This document shows, one piece after another, positions 24,743 to 35,314 of a stretch of 64,000 nucleotides of DNA (positions are counted from its first letter, which is position 1; every line of letters starts with the position of its first letter). The notes below the pieces were generated by a model. That model worked only from the letters and a program-made list of their open reading frames with translations. It did no database searches and was not told the DNA's origin. This DNA is from Plumapathes pennacea (taxonomy: Eukaryota > Cnidaria > Anthozoa > Antipatharia > Myriopathidae). The position numbers and the translations under genes are program-made. The stretch spans positions 9,814,184 through 9,878,183 of the forward strand of contig OZ038471.1 in the NCBI GenBank assembly GCA_964036295.1, read 5' to 3'.

Positions 24743-25402
24743 TGTTACCGAGCACTTTCGTGTCGTACAGTAGTAATGGGGACTCGCTGGCGAAGGAGTC
24801 TTGAAACGGCTTTCCCTGAGGTGGCACTTTAATCCTTCTCTTCACAGTGTAGCTCGAGAGTTACAAATTTTCGTCCATAGGTCTGAACTCTACAGAGGAG
24901 AGTCCAACAGCTTATCTCTGTCCTTCACATCTCTGCTCTCTTCTCCTATCCTTCTCTCTCTGTCTTCTCTGTCTCTCCTTCTCTGGCTTTCTTTGCTCTC
25001 TCCCTTTCTCTGGTCTCTCTAGTACAACGTAGGCTCTGTTATATGGCCTCGCGCAGAGTGCAACTCATTAATTTTCATATATACATTTCTTAATTCCTAC
25101 GTATAACGGGTCCAGGACAAAGTTGCGTCGATCCACCTGTGGATCTGTTGTTCTGGGATCATTCGAGCTTAACGATCTATGGTGTCACCTGTTCTTATCT
25201 GGTAGTTACGTTGTTATGGCATCAGCTTCAACGATGCTTCGCTCGGGCGCTTCCTTGTGGAATATTGTTAGTTGGCCGAGCTGTCTATTACAGGTGGTTG
25301 TTATGGTTGTTTTGCCAACAAAAGTTTCCAGTTAATAGGATTTCGAGCTATCGTATTTCCGCTCGTGGCTGAACATAAATTTCCTATTTTTGACTCTCAA
25401 CA
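24743..25402. mobile_element. Solo LTR candidate (660 bp)
   Basis: Begins TGTTACCG and ends CTCAACA, so the termini are TGTT...AACA, the usual inverted TG/CA ends of LTRs. It is flanked by ATAT on both sides (24739-24742 and 25403-25406). Removing it with one ATAT restores 'agcttgatatgatcaat', which matches the sister arm's 'agcttaatatgatcaat'. It has a pyrimidine-rich CT tract at 24915-25020. No internal retrotransposon genes are adjacent, so it is a recombined solo LTR. Superfamily not determined. Confidence 0.6.
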
Positions 25403-25898
25403 ATATGATCAATCTGGCAAGAATAGAGACTCAGCTGTTACGAAACATTCCAAAGCACAACTGGTATGACTGATTTGTCATACGTATCGCAGTGTCTCGG
25501 AATAGGCCTTTTGCAACAGTTTGTCACGTGACCGATCACCCCATAGCAACGCCATACTGGATGGCAAGCGGTTTTGAAATTCCTTGACAACCAACAGAGC
25601 GTGACAGCGAGATCGAATACAAAGGTGAGCTTTTGGTCGTTTTGTTCACTTTGATTATTATTAGATCACAAAAGAACACTTAACCAATGACACATAAGCC
25701 AATATCTGTCCGTTGAGTGTAGTTTTGGACTATATAAATCCGTAATTCGGAGTTATGAGCCCGGCGAACGTGTTCGCTCGCGATCGCTCACCGCGGTGAA
25801 CGACGCAGGAGTTGTGATGAAAACCGTTCTAACCCAAACCGCGAAATCTCTAGCATAGCTGTCAATACTGAAATACTCGAATACTCGAAGAGAAAAAA

Positions 25899-26684
25899 AT
25901 GAGCTATCACTGTTGCGTCCCTCGTTGCAATGCCGACAGCCGTTACGACTCCGAGAAAGCACTGTCGTTTCATCGCTTTCCTCCGGAGTCCAAACGAGAA
26001 CTCAGAGCCACCTGGATCAACAATATTCGAAGGGACACTGGACATTTTTTTGAGGTAAATTGTGCCGTTGTTACATTGCGCATTGATTTGCAAAATTTTC
26101 AAGATCCTAATGTTTTCGCCTTGTGTTCACCACAGATCACTAGTAATACGCGAGTTTGCTCGCGGCATTTTAAGCCGACCGACTACAAAGAGCCCGATAA
26201 CAGCGGTCGTAGGCTACTGAAACCAGGAGCGAAGCCAACCATGTTCCAGTGGTCAATGGAACGACCAGCAAGAAGGGTGCTTGTTAGAGCAGAAATGGAG
26301 AGGTGAGTAGTTGTTTGTTTGCTTGTTTTATTATTATCATTATTATCGACAGTGAAGTGCAAGTTCACTCCAAAAAATCTATCCTTTTATTCCACTAGTG
26401 AATGTCAGAATCCCCAAGTTGATAAGGAAAACGAAGACCCAGCTTGGGAACAACTCAGAGAACCCTCAGAGCTAGAGATTGCACAGGCTGAGACAGCTGC
26501 TGCCCATGCAGAGACTGCTGCGGTACAAGCAGCACTTGATGCAAGTCTTGCTCTTTTGGAATCTGCCCATATCGATCTTGAAAGGGCAAGGAACCAGGTC
26601 ACAGTATTGACAGCTATGCTAGAGATTTCGCGGTTTGGGTTAGAACGGTTTTCATCACAACTCCTGCGTCGTTCACCGCGGTGA
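25899..26684 (+). CDS. THAP-domain protein of the Kolobok-like element (3 exons)
   Basis: Exons 25899-26054, 26136-26302 and 26399-26684 (introns gtaaat...cacag and gtgagt...ctag; phases 0 and 2) give ~202 residues. The N-terminal THAP zinc finger is MSYHCCVPRCNADSR...C-SRHF with the C-x4-C...C-x2-H pattern. Removing the 81-nt first intron brings the Cys-Cys spacing to ~49, inside the family's 35-53. The closing motif reads LKPGAKPTMFQW. After it comes an Ala/Glu heptad-like coiled coil (AETAAAHAETAAVQAALDAS). The last ~27 codons (ISRFGLERFSSQLLRRSPR) lie in the right inverted arm. THAP domains bind DNA, so the product is probably an element DNA-binding protein. It has no DDE catalytic region. 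Confidence 0.75.
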
Positions 26685-27983
26685 GCGATCGCGAGCGAAC
26701 ACGTTCGCCGGGCTCATAACTCCGAATTACGGATTTATATAGTCCAAAACTACACTCAACGGACAGATATTGGCTTATGTGTCATTGGTTAAGTGTTCTT
26801 TTGTGATCTAATAATAATCAAAGTGAACAAAACGACCAAAAGCTCACCTTTGTATTCGATCTCGCTGTCACGCTCTGTTGGTTGTCAAGGAATTTCAAAA
26901 CCGCTTGCCATCCAGTATGGCGTTGCTATGGGGTGATCGGTCACGTGACAAACTGTTGCAAAAGGCCTATTGCCATCATTCTAGAAGACCATAGTTTTGT
27001 TTTGAGGGTAAGGTGGCGACTATTTTTCCGATTGTTTCTTTGTCGCCGGAGTGAACAGTCCCGTGCGTGACCGCGGTCTGAACTTGTAATGTGTCACGAA
27101 AGTGTGGATTGAACGGCGGAGGCATTTACAGCAGTGCCCGCTAAATTATCCAAAAGTTAAAGTATCGGTTTATTACTACTTAATCGAACGCTTATTCACC
27201 TACATATCATTCTAAAGGACGATGTTTCGCCTTGCTAAAGTGAGACGCTTTTCGCGATATATATGCAAATTTTTAACGTTTGTTTACATGCAGAAAACTG
27301 ATATTAGATCAGTTTTTTTTTCAACAACGAAAGACAGAGTTACCAGAGGTGTCACAGTTTTGATAGAAAGTACCTAAAAGAAATATATCTGTGTTTTTCA
27401 ATCCACGCGATAACCGACTTGTGGGCGAGAGAAACGTCATTTGCGTGAAATCGAGCAATTTTGCTGACGTTTTTAGAAGAAACGCTCACAGACCCCAGAA
27501 AAGAAAGTCGATAGTTTAAAAGATCAACATTCAAACTAATCACAACCAAAATTTCATAGTATTTGAAGTCCCCGCGCATGGTGAAAACCCGCTTCATATT
27601 AGACATAAATTATGACAATGAAATGTGACTGAAATATGACCTCCGTTATTAATTTACCAATAGTTCACAGATAATGGATTCATTGAACAATCTTCTCAGA
27701 AGAAAGCTAAAGACCTATTTAACAAATAAACAACCAGTACAGAGCCCTTGGTACATTTCTTTGTGATAACGAGAGTGATTTTCTTGACCTTCGAAAATCG
27801 TTGTTTCCCTTGAGAATCGGCCGAATTACGTTTTGCAAATTTTCTCCCAAAGGAAGTGAAATCGGGACAAACTAACTACATCACGTTTTCTTACTTACTA
27901 ATGCCTACAACTGACCAAAGTATGAGCGATTTTGATTTTTTGACTTTGGCCGCTCTTTCTTTGATTTTTACAGACATTTGCTC
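26602..27983. repeat. Right inverted arm of the Kolobok-like element (intact)
   Basis: Uninterrupted copy that serves as the template for reading the insertions in the left arm. Starts with 'cagtattgac' inside exon 3 of the THAP gene and ends at TTAA. Confidence 0.75.
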
Positions 27984-29005
27984 TTAAGACTTCCTCATAT
28001 ATCAAAATGATGGTGAATAAAGACAGCAAATGAAAGCAGTTCGACCTTTTTTTCTAAATTTCACCATTAGTCGAACTTTAACCTGAACAACATTTAATTC
28101 TTTTCAGCAGAACCCAACTGTAACGTAAAGCAATTTGTTGCTTAGTCTTGTATTGGTTCCTTTGCATGGGAACACAGCCAAACTTGAGGACAGAACAATA
28201 GAAATTTTCTGGGATAGAGGGCATCTTCAAACAATGTCAATGTCCCAGTAATCGCTGTCGAAAATGTTGTTCATTTGCTCGCGAAACTGAGGAAATGACT
28301 GGTAGGTGCTGGGGAGTTCGAGAAGTGGCCCATAAGTATGGGCAACAGGGCGTCGGGCAACTCCATCTATGTTAGTAAATGTAACTTCAGTGCGTTCGAC
28401 GCAGATCAACGTGGCGCCTGCGCAGTAGCGCAAAACTTTTGCCATCTTCTCTTCATCCAAGCCTATTACGAAACGCTTGAGGTAAGAGAGGGCGTCACGC
28501 TGTGAATTGCTCACTGGTTCTGCTGTCAAGAGGTTTAACACCCTTTTGACGATGGCTTCACTCTGTTGTACACCACGGTAAGGCTGTCAACAGAGGCAAA
28601 GTTAGGGTGCTGCAGGAGAGCTGCGCATGGTTTTCTCCAACTGTCAATGACATACTGGACCATTTGAATCATTTCCTTGTGAGCAATCTCCAGGATTACG
28701 GCTTCTCTTTCTTCCTCCTTGGGAATGCGTCTGCAACCAAACCTGTCAAGGAAGTTGACCTAATTGTCTTGTTGGTCATCTCTGAAATCACATTTCAGTG
28801 CTGCAGCTATCACTGTTCTCTCATCTTTGGACACATGTGCCAAGAATGATTCCATCAAAACTTCACTTGGGACATCATTCTCGCCAAAAAGTGTGGCATG
28901 CATGAAAACCCTGTTCAGCTTCACAGGGAAGAAATGCACCTATTTGTATCCCTTTGCAAAGATGCTTGCTGTAGCCTCCCATTCTGCAGATTGGAAGTCG
29001 TGGCG

Positions 29006-29059
29006 ATTGTATTTAATATTTATCAATTTACAATAAAGGCATTTTTATTGTTGTTGTTG
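29006..29059 (+). mobile_element. LINE 3' tail inserted in the HECT exon
   Basis: About 54 bp with AATAAA and a (TTG)n end, absent from the expected HECT reading: removing it joins ERLPVV to RHDFQSAEW in frame. It looks like the very end of a retrotransposon whose copy was heavily 5'-truncated. Confidence 0.5.
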
Positions 29060-29987
29060 AACAACTGGCAGTCGCTCATCTTCTCCCACTGTGCAGAAGT
29101 CAAAAAATGAGGCCCAAAATGCAGATAGCGCATCTCGCAGGACTCCGCCATTATCCAATCCCAACTCCTCCTTTCCCTGTGCATTGATCATAATAACACT
29201 GATGGGAACTGACATTATCGATGCATCTTTAAACAGCTCGATCATGTCTCGCATGATCGTTCCTCTTTTTATCTTCAGAACTCTGCAAGAAATTTGTGGC
29301 TGTCAGCTTGTACGCCATCATTTTTTAGAATAAATAGTGCAAACAAGACAATAAATGTGGCTGAATCTACCAGAACATAATCATTTTTTTAAGACCGACC
29401 CTGAATTTACATGTTTTAACTATTTTTCAATTCCTAACATAGTGAAATAAATAATCTTTCTGAGACCATCAGGAAAAAACATTCTGCAGGTGATGGCATC
29501 CTATTGCACAGCATCAAGATTACAGGTTACATCAGATTACAGGTTACATCATAAAAAGAATACAGGTTCTAGCCCAGAGAGGTACAAACAATACCTCTAA
29601 CTGCCTTTTGGTCATTCATCTGTACCTTGGCAGAAGCTCCATCTCCCCATCACTTGGTGCTCCACTCCCAGCTTCCTCGGTCTCAACTGTTCCACATCCC
29701 ACATTCTCTGCTTGTGACTGTTCATGGTCCATGCGAGGGGCAGACATATTTGGGCTTCCCACACTGTGTAAAAACAAAATCTGAAAGTTGGAAATGACAA
29801 CAGCTGTGACAGGCAAAAAACCCTTGATACTTCAGATAATCAAGTATTTGACAGGCTATCACATAATCAGATGCTGGCAATAAGACTGTCTATTTATTGA
29901 GTAGACATGGTAAACATGCTTTTGCATGCATAGGCTGAACAATGTTCAAGTGCCCATTATTAAACTGGTGGAGGGGTGTATGTGTGT

Positions 29988-30002
29988 GGGGGGGGGGGGG
30001 GA
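29988..30002 (+). repeat. G-run
   Basis: About 13 G residues within TGTGTGG-rich sequence in an intron. Confidence 0.8.
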
Positions 30003-30124
30003 GTGGGCGGGATTTGTAATCATAACAAAAGAATTAACCATCATTGTAGCTTCATCATCAATCTTTATTTCAACACGGTATTTCTCTCATACAAATGCTC
30101 TTCTAGAAATCCGTATAACCTATA

Positions 30125-32240
30125 TTAATTAATAATAATAAATAATAATAATAATAATAATAATGATAATAATGATTATAATAATTGCAAATATTTCAAA
30201 ACGCTAAAAATGTATTACATACAATCATTTAAGTTCTAAAAAAATACATTATATCCTAGTATAAAAGTTCCCCTAGAGTTATTGTCCTATTAAAAACTAT
30301 GAAGACTAAAATGGTTATAAAAGATTTAAAAAGGATCTTAAATTTGTCTGACTTCTAAGGTCATTCGATAGGTTATTCCAGAGAACCGCCCCTCTATAAT
30401 GGAAGCTATGTTTCCCTGCTTCAGTGTGTGGTCTTGGTACAAATATGTTATATGATGAGTTTCTTAAATTATAGCAATGTACAGAGTTTGTACTATCAAA
30501 GATTTGGGTCAAATAGTTTGGTACAATTTCATTAATTGACTTGTACATTAATATAGCTAACTGTTTTGACCTTCGTGTCCCAAGATTATCCCACTTAAGT
30601 TCATCCAGTATGTCAACTGACCGCCTATCATAATTTGAGAGGGTCACCACCCTGGCAGCTCTGTTTTGGAGGGTTTGTAGTTTGTCAGCCATCCCTTTCG
30701 CACAGCTTCCCCATACTGAACTACAGTAATCGAAATATGGTAGTACAAGAGAGCTGTACATCGTGAGTAATGTATCATATGGTACAAGATGTCTGACACG
30801 CCTTAGAGCTCCAATCCCCCCTGATGCTTTCTTTAAAATTTTGTCTAGTTGCTCCTTCCAAGTTAATGATTGGTCTATCTCAACTCCTAGATAATTATAT
30901 GTTGTTTCCCTTAGCAGGGGTTTGTGATCTACCAGTACTTGAAACTGATGCTCAAGATGCTTTATCTTATATTGACTAGCTATTATCATATATTTTGTCT
31001 TGACCACATTCAGGCTCAGTTTATTTGCTTTTAGCCATGTATGTACTTTGCATAGGTCATGATTCATCTGTTGTTCTAGTATTTTCTCGTCAGAGTTTGC
31101 GATAGTTAAGCTAGTATCATCTGCATACATCCGTACTTTAGAGTAGAGACCACAATTTGGAAGGTCATTTATATAGATTATAAAGAGTAGCGGACCAAGG
31201 ATAGAACCTTGGGGTATTCCACATTTTATTGTACAGCTATCTGACAGCACACCATCAACAAAAGTTTTTTGTTTTCGTTCTGTAAGGTATGAAGCAAACC
31301 AGTTTAGGCTTGCTTGGTCGACACCATAAAGTTTCAGTTTACCTAACAGAATTTTGTGGTCCATGGTGTCAAAGGCCTTTTTTAGGTCCAGAAAAATAAC
31401 TCCGTTTAGAAGACCCTTATCTATATTTTGGTACCAGTCATTTGTGGCATCTAGTAGAGCCGTCAATGTGGAATGTAAGGGTCGGAAACCTGATTGTGAA
31501 TCTGTAAGTATGCCATGTTCTGTAAGATAACTGTAAAGTTGGTTAAAGATAATCCTTTCTATGAGCTTAGTGACAGCTGGCAGAACTGAAATAGGTCTAT
31601 AATTATCTGGAATGCACTTCTTATCATCTTTGTATAATGGTGTCACTCTAGCAATTTTCCAATCATTTGGGAAGGTCATAGTTCTAATAAAAAGGTTAAA
31701 TAAAAAAGTAAGGCTATTATTGTGTCTGCCTCCTTTAACAGCCTAGTGCTGATACCATCTAAACCGCAAGCTTTATTTGTTGGTAGAGCTTTTATCAACT
31801 CAATAACCTCTGTATTTGATGTCTCTTTAATACTGAAGGAGTGTTCAGTAGGAGTGATATAGTTTGAGAACTGCCTTGAAGAGGGTGGCAGTCGAGAAGC
31901 TAGCTTTGGCCCAATTTCAGTAAAATGGGAGTTTAGAGCATTACTGATTTCCTCTGGGGTAGTATGGTTTATATCATTATATATGATATTTTTAATAGAT
32001 GTTGTATTAACTCTGCTGCCCAGTAAGTTATTAATGCCTTTCCATGTTTGTTTTATATTCTTAGAATTTTCTCTGAAGTACAAATTATAGTATTCCTCAA
32101 TACTATAATTGACTCTATTTTTAATATGTTTATACTGCTTATAGCTGACAAGTAGACTTTGAGCAAAGTTTCAAATTCTCTATCTTTTTACTATACAATA
32201 CTTCAGTTGCACTGTTAATCGCTTTTGTGCAGCATGAACA
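30125..32240 (-). mobile_element. CR1/L2-like LINE, 5'-truncated
   Basis: Reverse transcriptase on the minus strand. The upstream part (to YKQYKHIKNRVNYSIEEYYN near 32170, then YFRENSKNIKQTWKGINN) joins the 454-residue frame at 30315-31679 through a one-base change in a T-run near 31700. Motifs: FLDLKKAFDTMDH (first catalytic Asp), GIPQGSILGPLLF, MYADDTSL (YADD box) and YLGVEIDQ. The endonuclease half is absent, so the copy is truncated. The 3' end is a (TTA)n microsatellite (30125-30190), as is usual in CR1/L2 clades. It lies in an intron of the HECT gene, in the same orientation. The remaining frame is otherwise open, so the insertion is fairly young. Confidence 0.8.
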
Positions 32241-32742
32241 ACATCTAAAAAACAAAACAGGAAAAACTATTGCAGTTTCTTTCATGCATGAATTTCATAC
32301 CCTGTACTTCATCTTTTCACTTAAGAAGACCTTGGGCTCACAAGTGTTTCTACTTAAAGAATGTGATTCCACTTACCTGCATCTTCTTGTGGATCTGTTG
32401 TCTGTGCCCTCACTTACAGGTATCTGTGATTCCAAAATAAAACAGACATATCAGTGAAAAACTTCCACATAGTTTATGGAAGTCCAGCTAGTAAAATATA
32501 ATATAATGAAGGTTTGCACGGCAGCCATGCTATAGCATTTAAATCACCCTCTGGGAAATAACATAATTATTGTTGCGCAAATATTTTTCGTTGTTCCTTC
32601 CATCCAACATGGCCACCATGCAAGCCCTCTATCGTACATTGTTTGAAACAATAATGCACAACAAACCTTTTCATCATTTTCCAGCTGCGAAGTCTGGGCA
32701 TCCTCATTAATGGTTTCTGCAGTGCCGGAATTTACCATGTGC

Positions 32743-34541
32743 CTGTTGTAAAAATGATAGATCAACAATAAGATAAACATGAAGATCAACAATAATCACG
32801 CTCTTTGTGAATTCACTCATACTCATTATAATATATATTTATTAATATATGGCACTGATACTACGCACGCTACGATTGGTTAATTTACCGGTCCATACTT
32901 TCCTGTACGGACCGCAAATTGATTTTACGCACGTTCTGATTGGTCAATTTTACCGGTCCATAACTTACTGTACGGACCGCAAAATCAGTTTGCACATGTG
33001 GATCGCAAATGATTACTCGAAAAGTTGCTAAACGTTTGTCATAAAAGGCCCAGAAGTGCAATGGGAAGTTTAAACGTTCCGGATACTCACTGTTAAGTTA
33101 TGATGATCGGGGAAAGCTTACAATCTTGGAAAATGACCGTTACGAAGAAGGAAAACATCCGAGGAAAAAATTGCTTGCGACCTCAGCCGTCATTGACAAC
33201 AAGCGCTGCAGAGTATGGAGGGTTGTTTCACCTCTGTGTTAAAATTTGCACACTTGCCAGGAAGAAAGTGGAAAGCGAACAATCACCGTGAACAGTTATG
33301 ACTAAAACAAGTTTTGCAGACATGTTTGCTCGTCATGGCGCACTGTGAAGACTGTAAATAATTTTTTCACAATGCACGAGAACTCTGTATTTCGAAATCA
33401 CTGACTGGGACAAAAACGCCGTGGTGATTTGAGGACGTTTATTTTGCTGGAAGAAACCTAAACGCTCCACGAGGAGGCAGGAAAATTAAGCGGTGAGTTT
33501 TGAATAATATAACTTTCAAAGATGTGTCGGTCGCAGTTTGCGATGAAATGATTTTCTTTTAGTGCCATTTTGCCTTCTACATTATTGTACGTGTAAGAAA
33601 CTTATTCAAAAGAATAAAAAATACTCTGAGTTACAAAGCAGTTTCTTCTGGAAAGAGATAAGACTGCGGTTTTTTTAAATCTTTAGTGAGCGAGCAAGGG
33701 CGAGTTCGAGTCGTTCACCGAATAAAGTTCACTGCAGTGTCGTTGTTTGACACACGCTATGGGCCATTTCATTCAGCTCAGAACAAATTAGTATTTATCT
33801 AGGCAGTTGGTTCGACAGACGCTTATTTTCTTTCAAGATTTTCAAATCGGTAGAATTGTAAGCTGTTAACTGAATTTCTTGTGAAAACAAACGTGCGTAA
33901 TTCATGCCTGATCGTGATTGATGTTGTTGAATGAACGAGACGAGTACTCGTTGGGGCCTTGTTTTGTGTTTGCCGAAAGATCTAAAGCCATATAATAAAT
34001 ATCTTATTAACCTCGTTTGCTTGGTCCGTACCGTAAGTTATGGATCCTGGTTTTTTTCGTCGCTTAATGGCCCTCGCGCGAAGCGCGCTCGGGCCATAAG
34101 GCGACGAAAAAAACTCGGTCTATAACTTACTGTACGGACCGCGCGCTCGGTTAATAAGATCTATATATATATATATATATAACTACAGAAAAATACTCCG
34201 TATAACTACAGAAAAATACCAGTTATTTAAATGGTAAAATCAAGAGCATTTGAAGTATTTTCAGCTCAAAACACGATAGTTTTAAGTGGTCACGTGACAG
34301 ATATATTTGCCTATTTATATATTTTGACTGGACAACCTTTTCAGGATAGACTGTATATATATATATATATATAATATTTAAAAATAAATTGCCGAACAAT
34401 CTGCTGATATTCCAAAGAAACTTTACTTATTTTTCCATCATTCAAATACTGTAACTTAATTATAGGTTACTCATTGTAATATACTCCATCAACAAATTCC
34501 TGTGATCACACCCCCATCCAGTAAATGTCATAAAAACTTAC
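32743..34541. other. Intron of the SAM-HECT gene
   Basis: Contains two short 'tactgtacggaccgc' blocks (about 32880-32980) related to the fold-back at 34001-34160, and (TA)n tracts near 34161-34182 and 34353-34374. No other gene was recognised; a 63-residue frame at 33100-33291 has no supporting evidence. Confidence 0.45.
34001..34160. mobile_element. Fold-back MITE-like element
   Basis: Near-perfect palindrome: ATCTTATTAACC at the left end and its complement at the right. Arms then include TGGTCCGTAC-GTAAGTTAT and TTTTTCGTCGC-TTA-TGGCCC, with a CGCGCGAAGCGCG centre. It is immediately followed by a (TA)n tract. No coding capacity. Confidence 0.7.
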
Positions 34542-35314
34542 TCCTGGTCTCCTTCCATCATAATCTCTTGTGGTTTGAAAGGGGCTTGATCAGGCAAGAA
34601 GTGAGATAGGCCATCATCATAATTGAACTCTTGAGGCTCTTGCTTTTTGAAGCTTTTCCCGTCTGACCACTTTCTCCTCCTTCGCCTTGTCAGCAGCTAG
34701 TGACTGCAAGAACTCCTTGTCTTGTTCCTCCTTCAGTTTACTCCTCTCAGCTGATGTTTCAACGAGATTAGTGCTGCTGCCGCTGTCTACGTTCTCATTC
34801 TTGGAGGTGCTAGGTTTCCTTGAGTTGGGCAGCTCACAGTCCAATGCAGATACTAAATATTCGTCATCATTGCCAGATTCCTGGAGTGCTGTTGTCATCA
34901 AATACATTATAACCTTTGATAGTTTGTGTTCTCCAATATAATTTGCCAAAGTAAAGTTCTGATCACCAATCACTTCACCTTTGAAGTTCCCAAGGCTAAG
35001 AATCATTTGGTTACAATCACCAAATACATTTTGTCCATCTGGAAAGAAAACATCCTTCAGGATGTTTATAATTTCAGTAGTATTGCATGTAAGTGGAATG
35101 CTTAAATTGCGTGTTCCACCACCTCTTGCCAAACGAACTGATATGTGGCAGTGTTGCACTGAACTGTAGTGCATCCAACCAGCCAAAATGGTGCGGGTCT
35201 TCTCTGGTTTGTCAGAAGTAGAAATTGATGCAACAGATTTGCTCACCCGCTTCCTTTTCAAGCCTTCTGTCTGGCATAATTCCAGAAGTGCCCGTTTCTT
35301 TTCTGCTCTCTTTT

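Larger units (their letters stand above)
23118..25492. mobile_element. Second transposon nested in the left arm
   Basis: The intact right arm shows where the insert lies: uninterrupted 'atggcaataggcc' is split into 'ggcaat|tatgag' and 'ctcgg|aatagg', giving an apparent 3-bp AAT duplication. The insert's ends are inverted copies: 'gatacgtatgacaaatcagt' at left and its complement near 25480. Homology continues for ~90 bp and resumes beyond the solo LTR (23190-23310 against 24640-24742). Its left half also holds diverged copies of host-arm sequence (23370-23880 resembles 22600-23095), so it is a relative of the enclosing element. No transposase was seen. Confidence 0.65.
22044..25870. repeat. 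Left inverted arm of the Kolobok-like element (interrupted)
   Basis: Pairs with 26602-27983. The 81-residue frame at 22471-22716 has its near-identical reverse-strand twin at 27352-27606, purely because of the inversion. The inner end of the arm is 'gtcaatactg' (25861-25870). The arm resumes at 25493 after a 2.37-kb insertion. Confidence 0.75.
22044..27983. mobile_element. Kolobok-like transposon with very long inverted arms and nested insertions
   Basis: TTAA lies on both sides (22040-22043 and 27984-27987). Ends match in inverse: GAGTTGATGTCTGTAAAAATC at left and GAGCAAATGTCTGTAAAAATC read from the right. The two arms are inverted copies of each other for ~1.4 kb (left 22044-25870, interrupted at 23118-25492; right 26602-27983). 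They flank a ~730-bp unique centre with the THAP gene. TTAA target duplication and a THAP protein are known features of the Kolobok superfamily. No catalytic transposase domain is visible, so this copy is probably non-autonomous. Without the insert the element would be about 3.6 kb. Confidence 0.75.

Noticed and set aside
25788-26102. Minus-strand frame overlapping the THAP gene start, also ending RFSSQLLRRSPR
   Set aside because: It is a shadow of the inverted arm: the same bases encode the THAP gene's 3' end in the right arm. Not an independent gene.
29926-30186. CRISPR-like regular repeats near the (AAT)n and G-run
   Set aside because: Simple microsatellites; no spacers, and the genome is eukaryotic.
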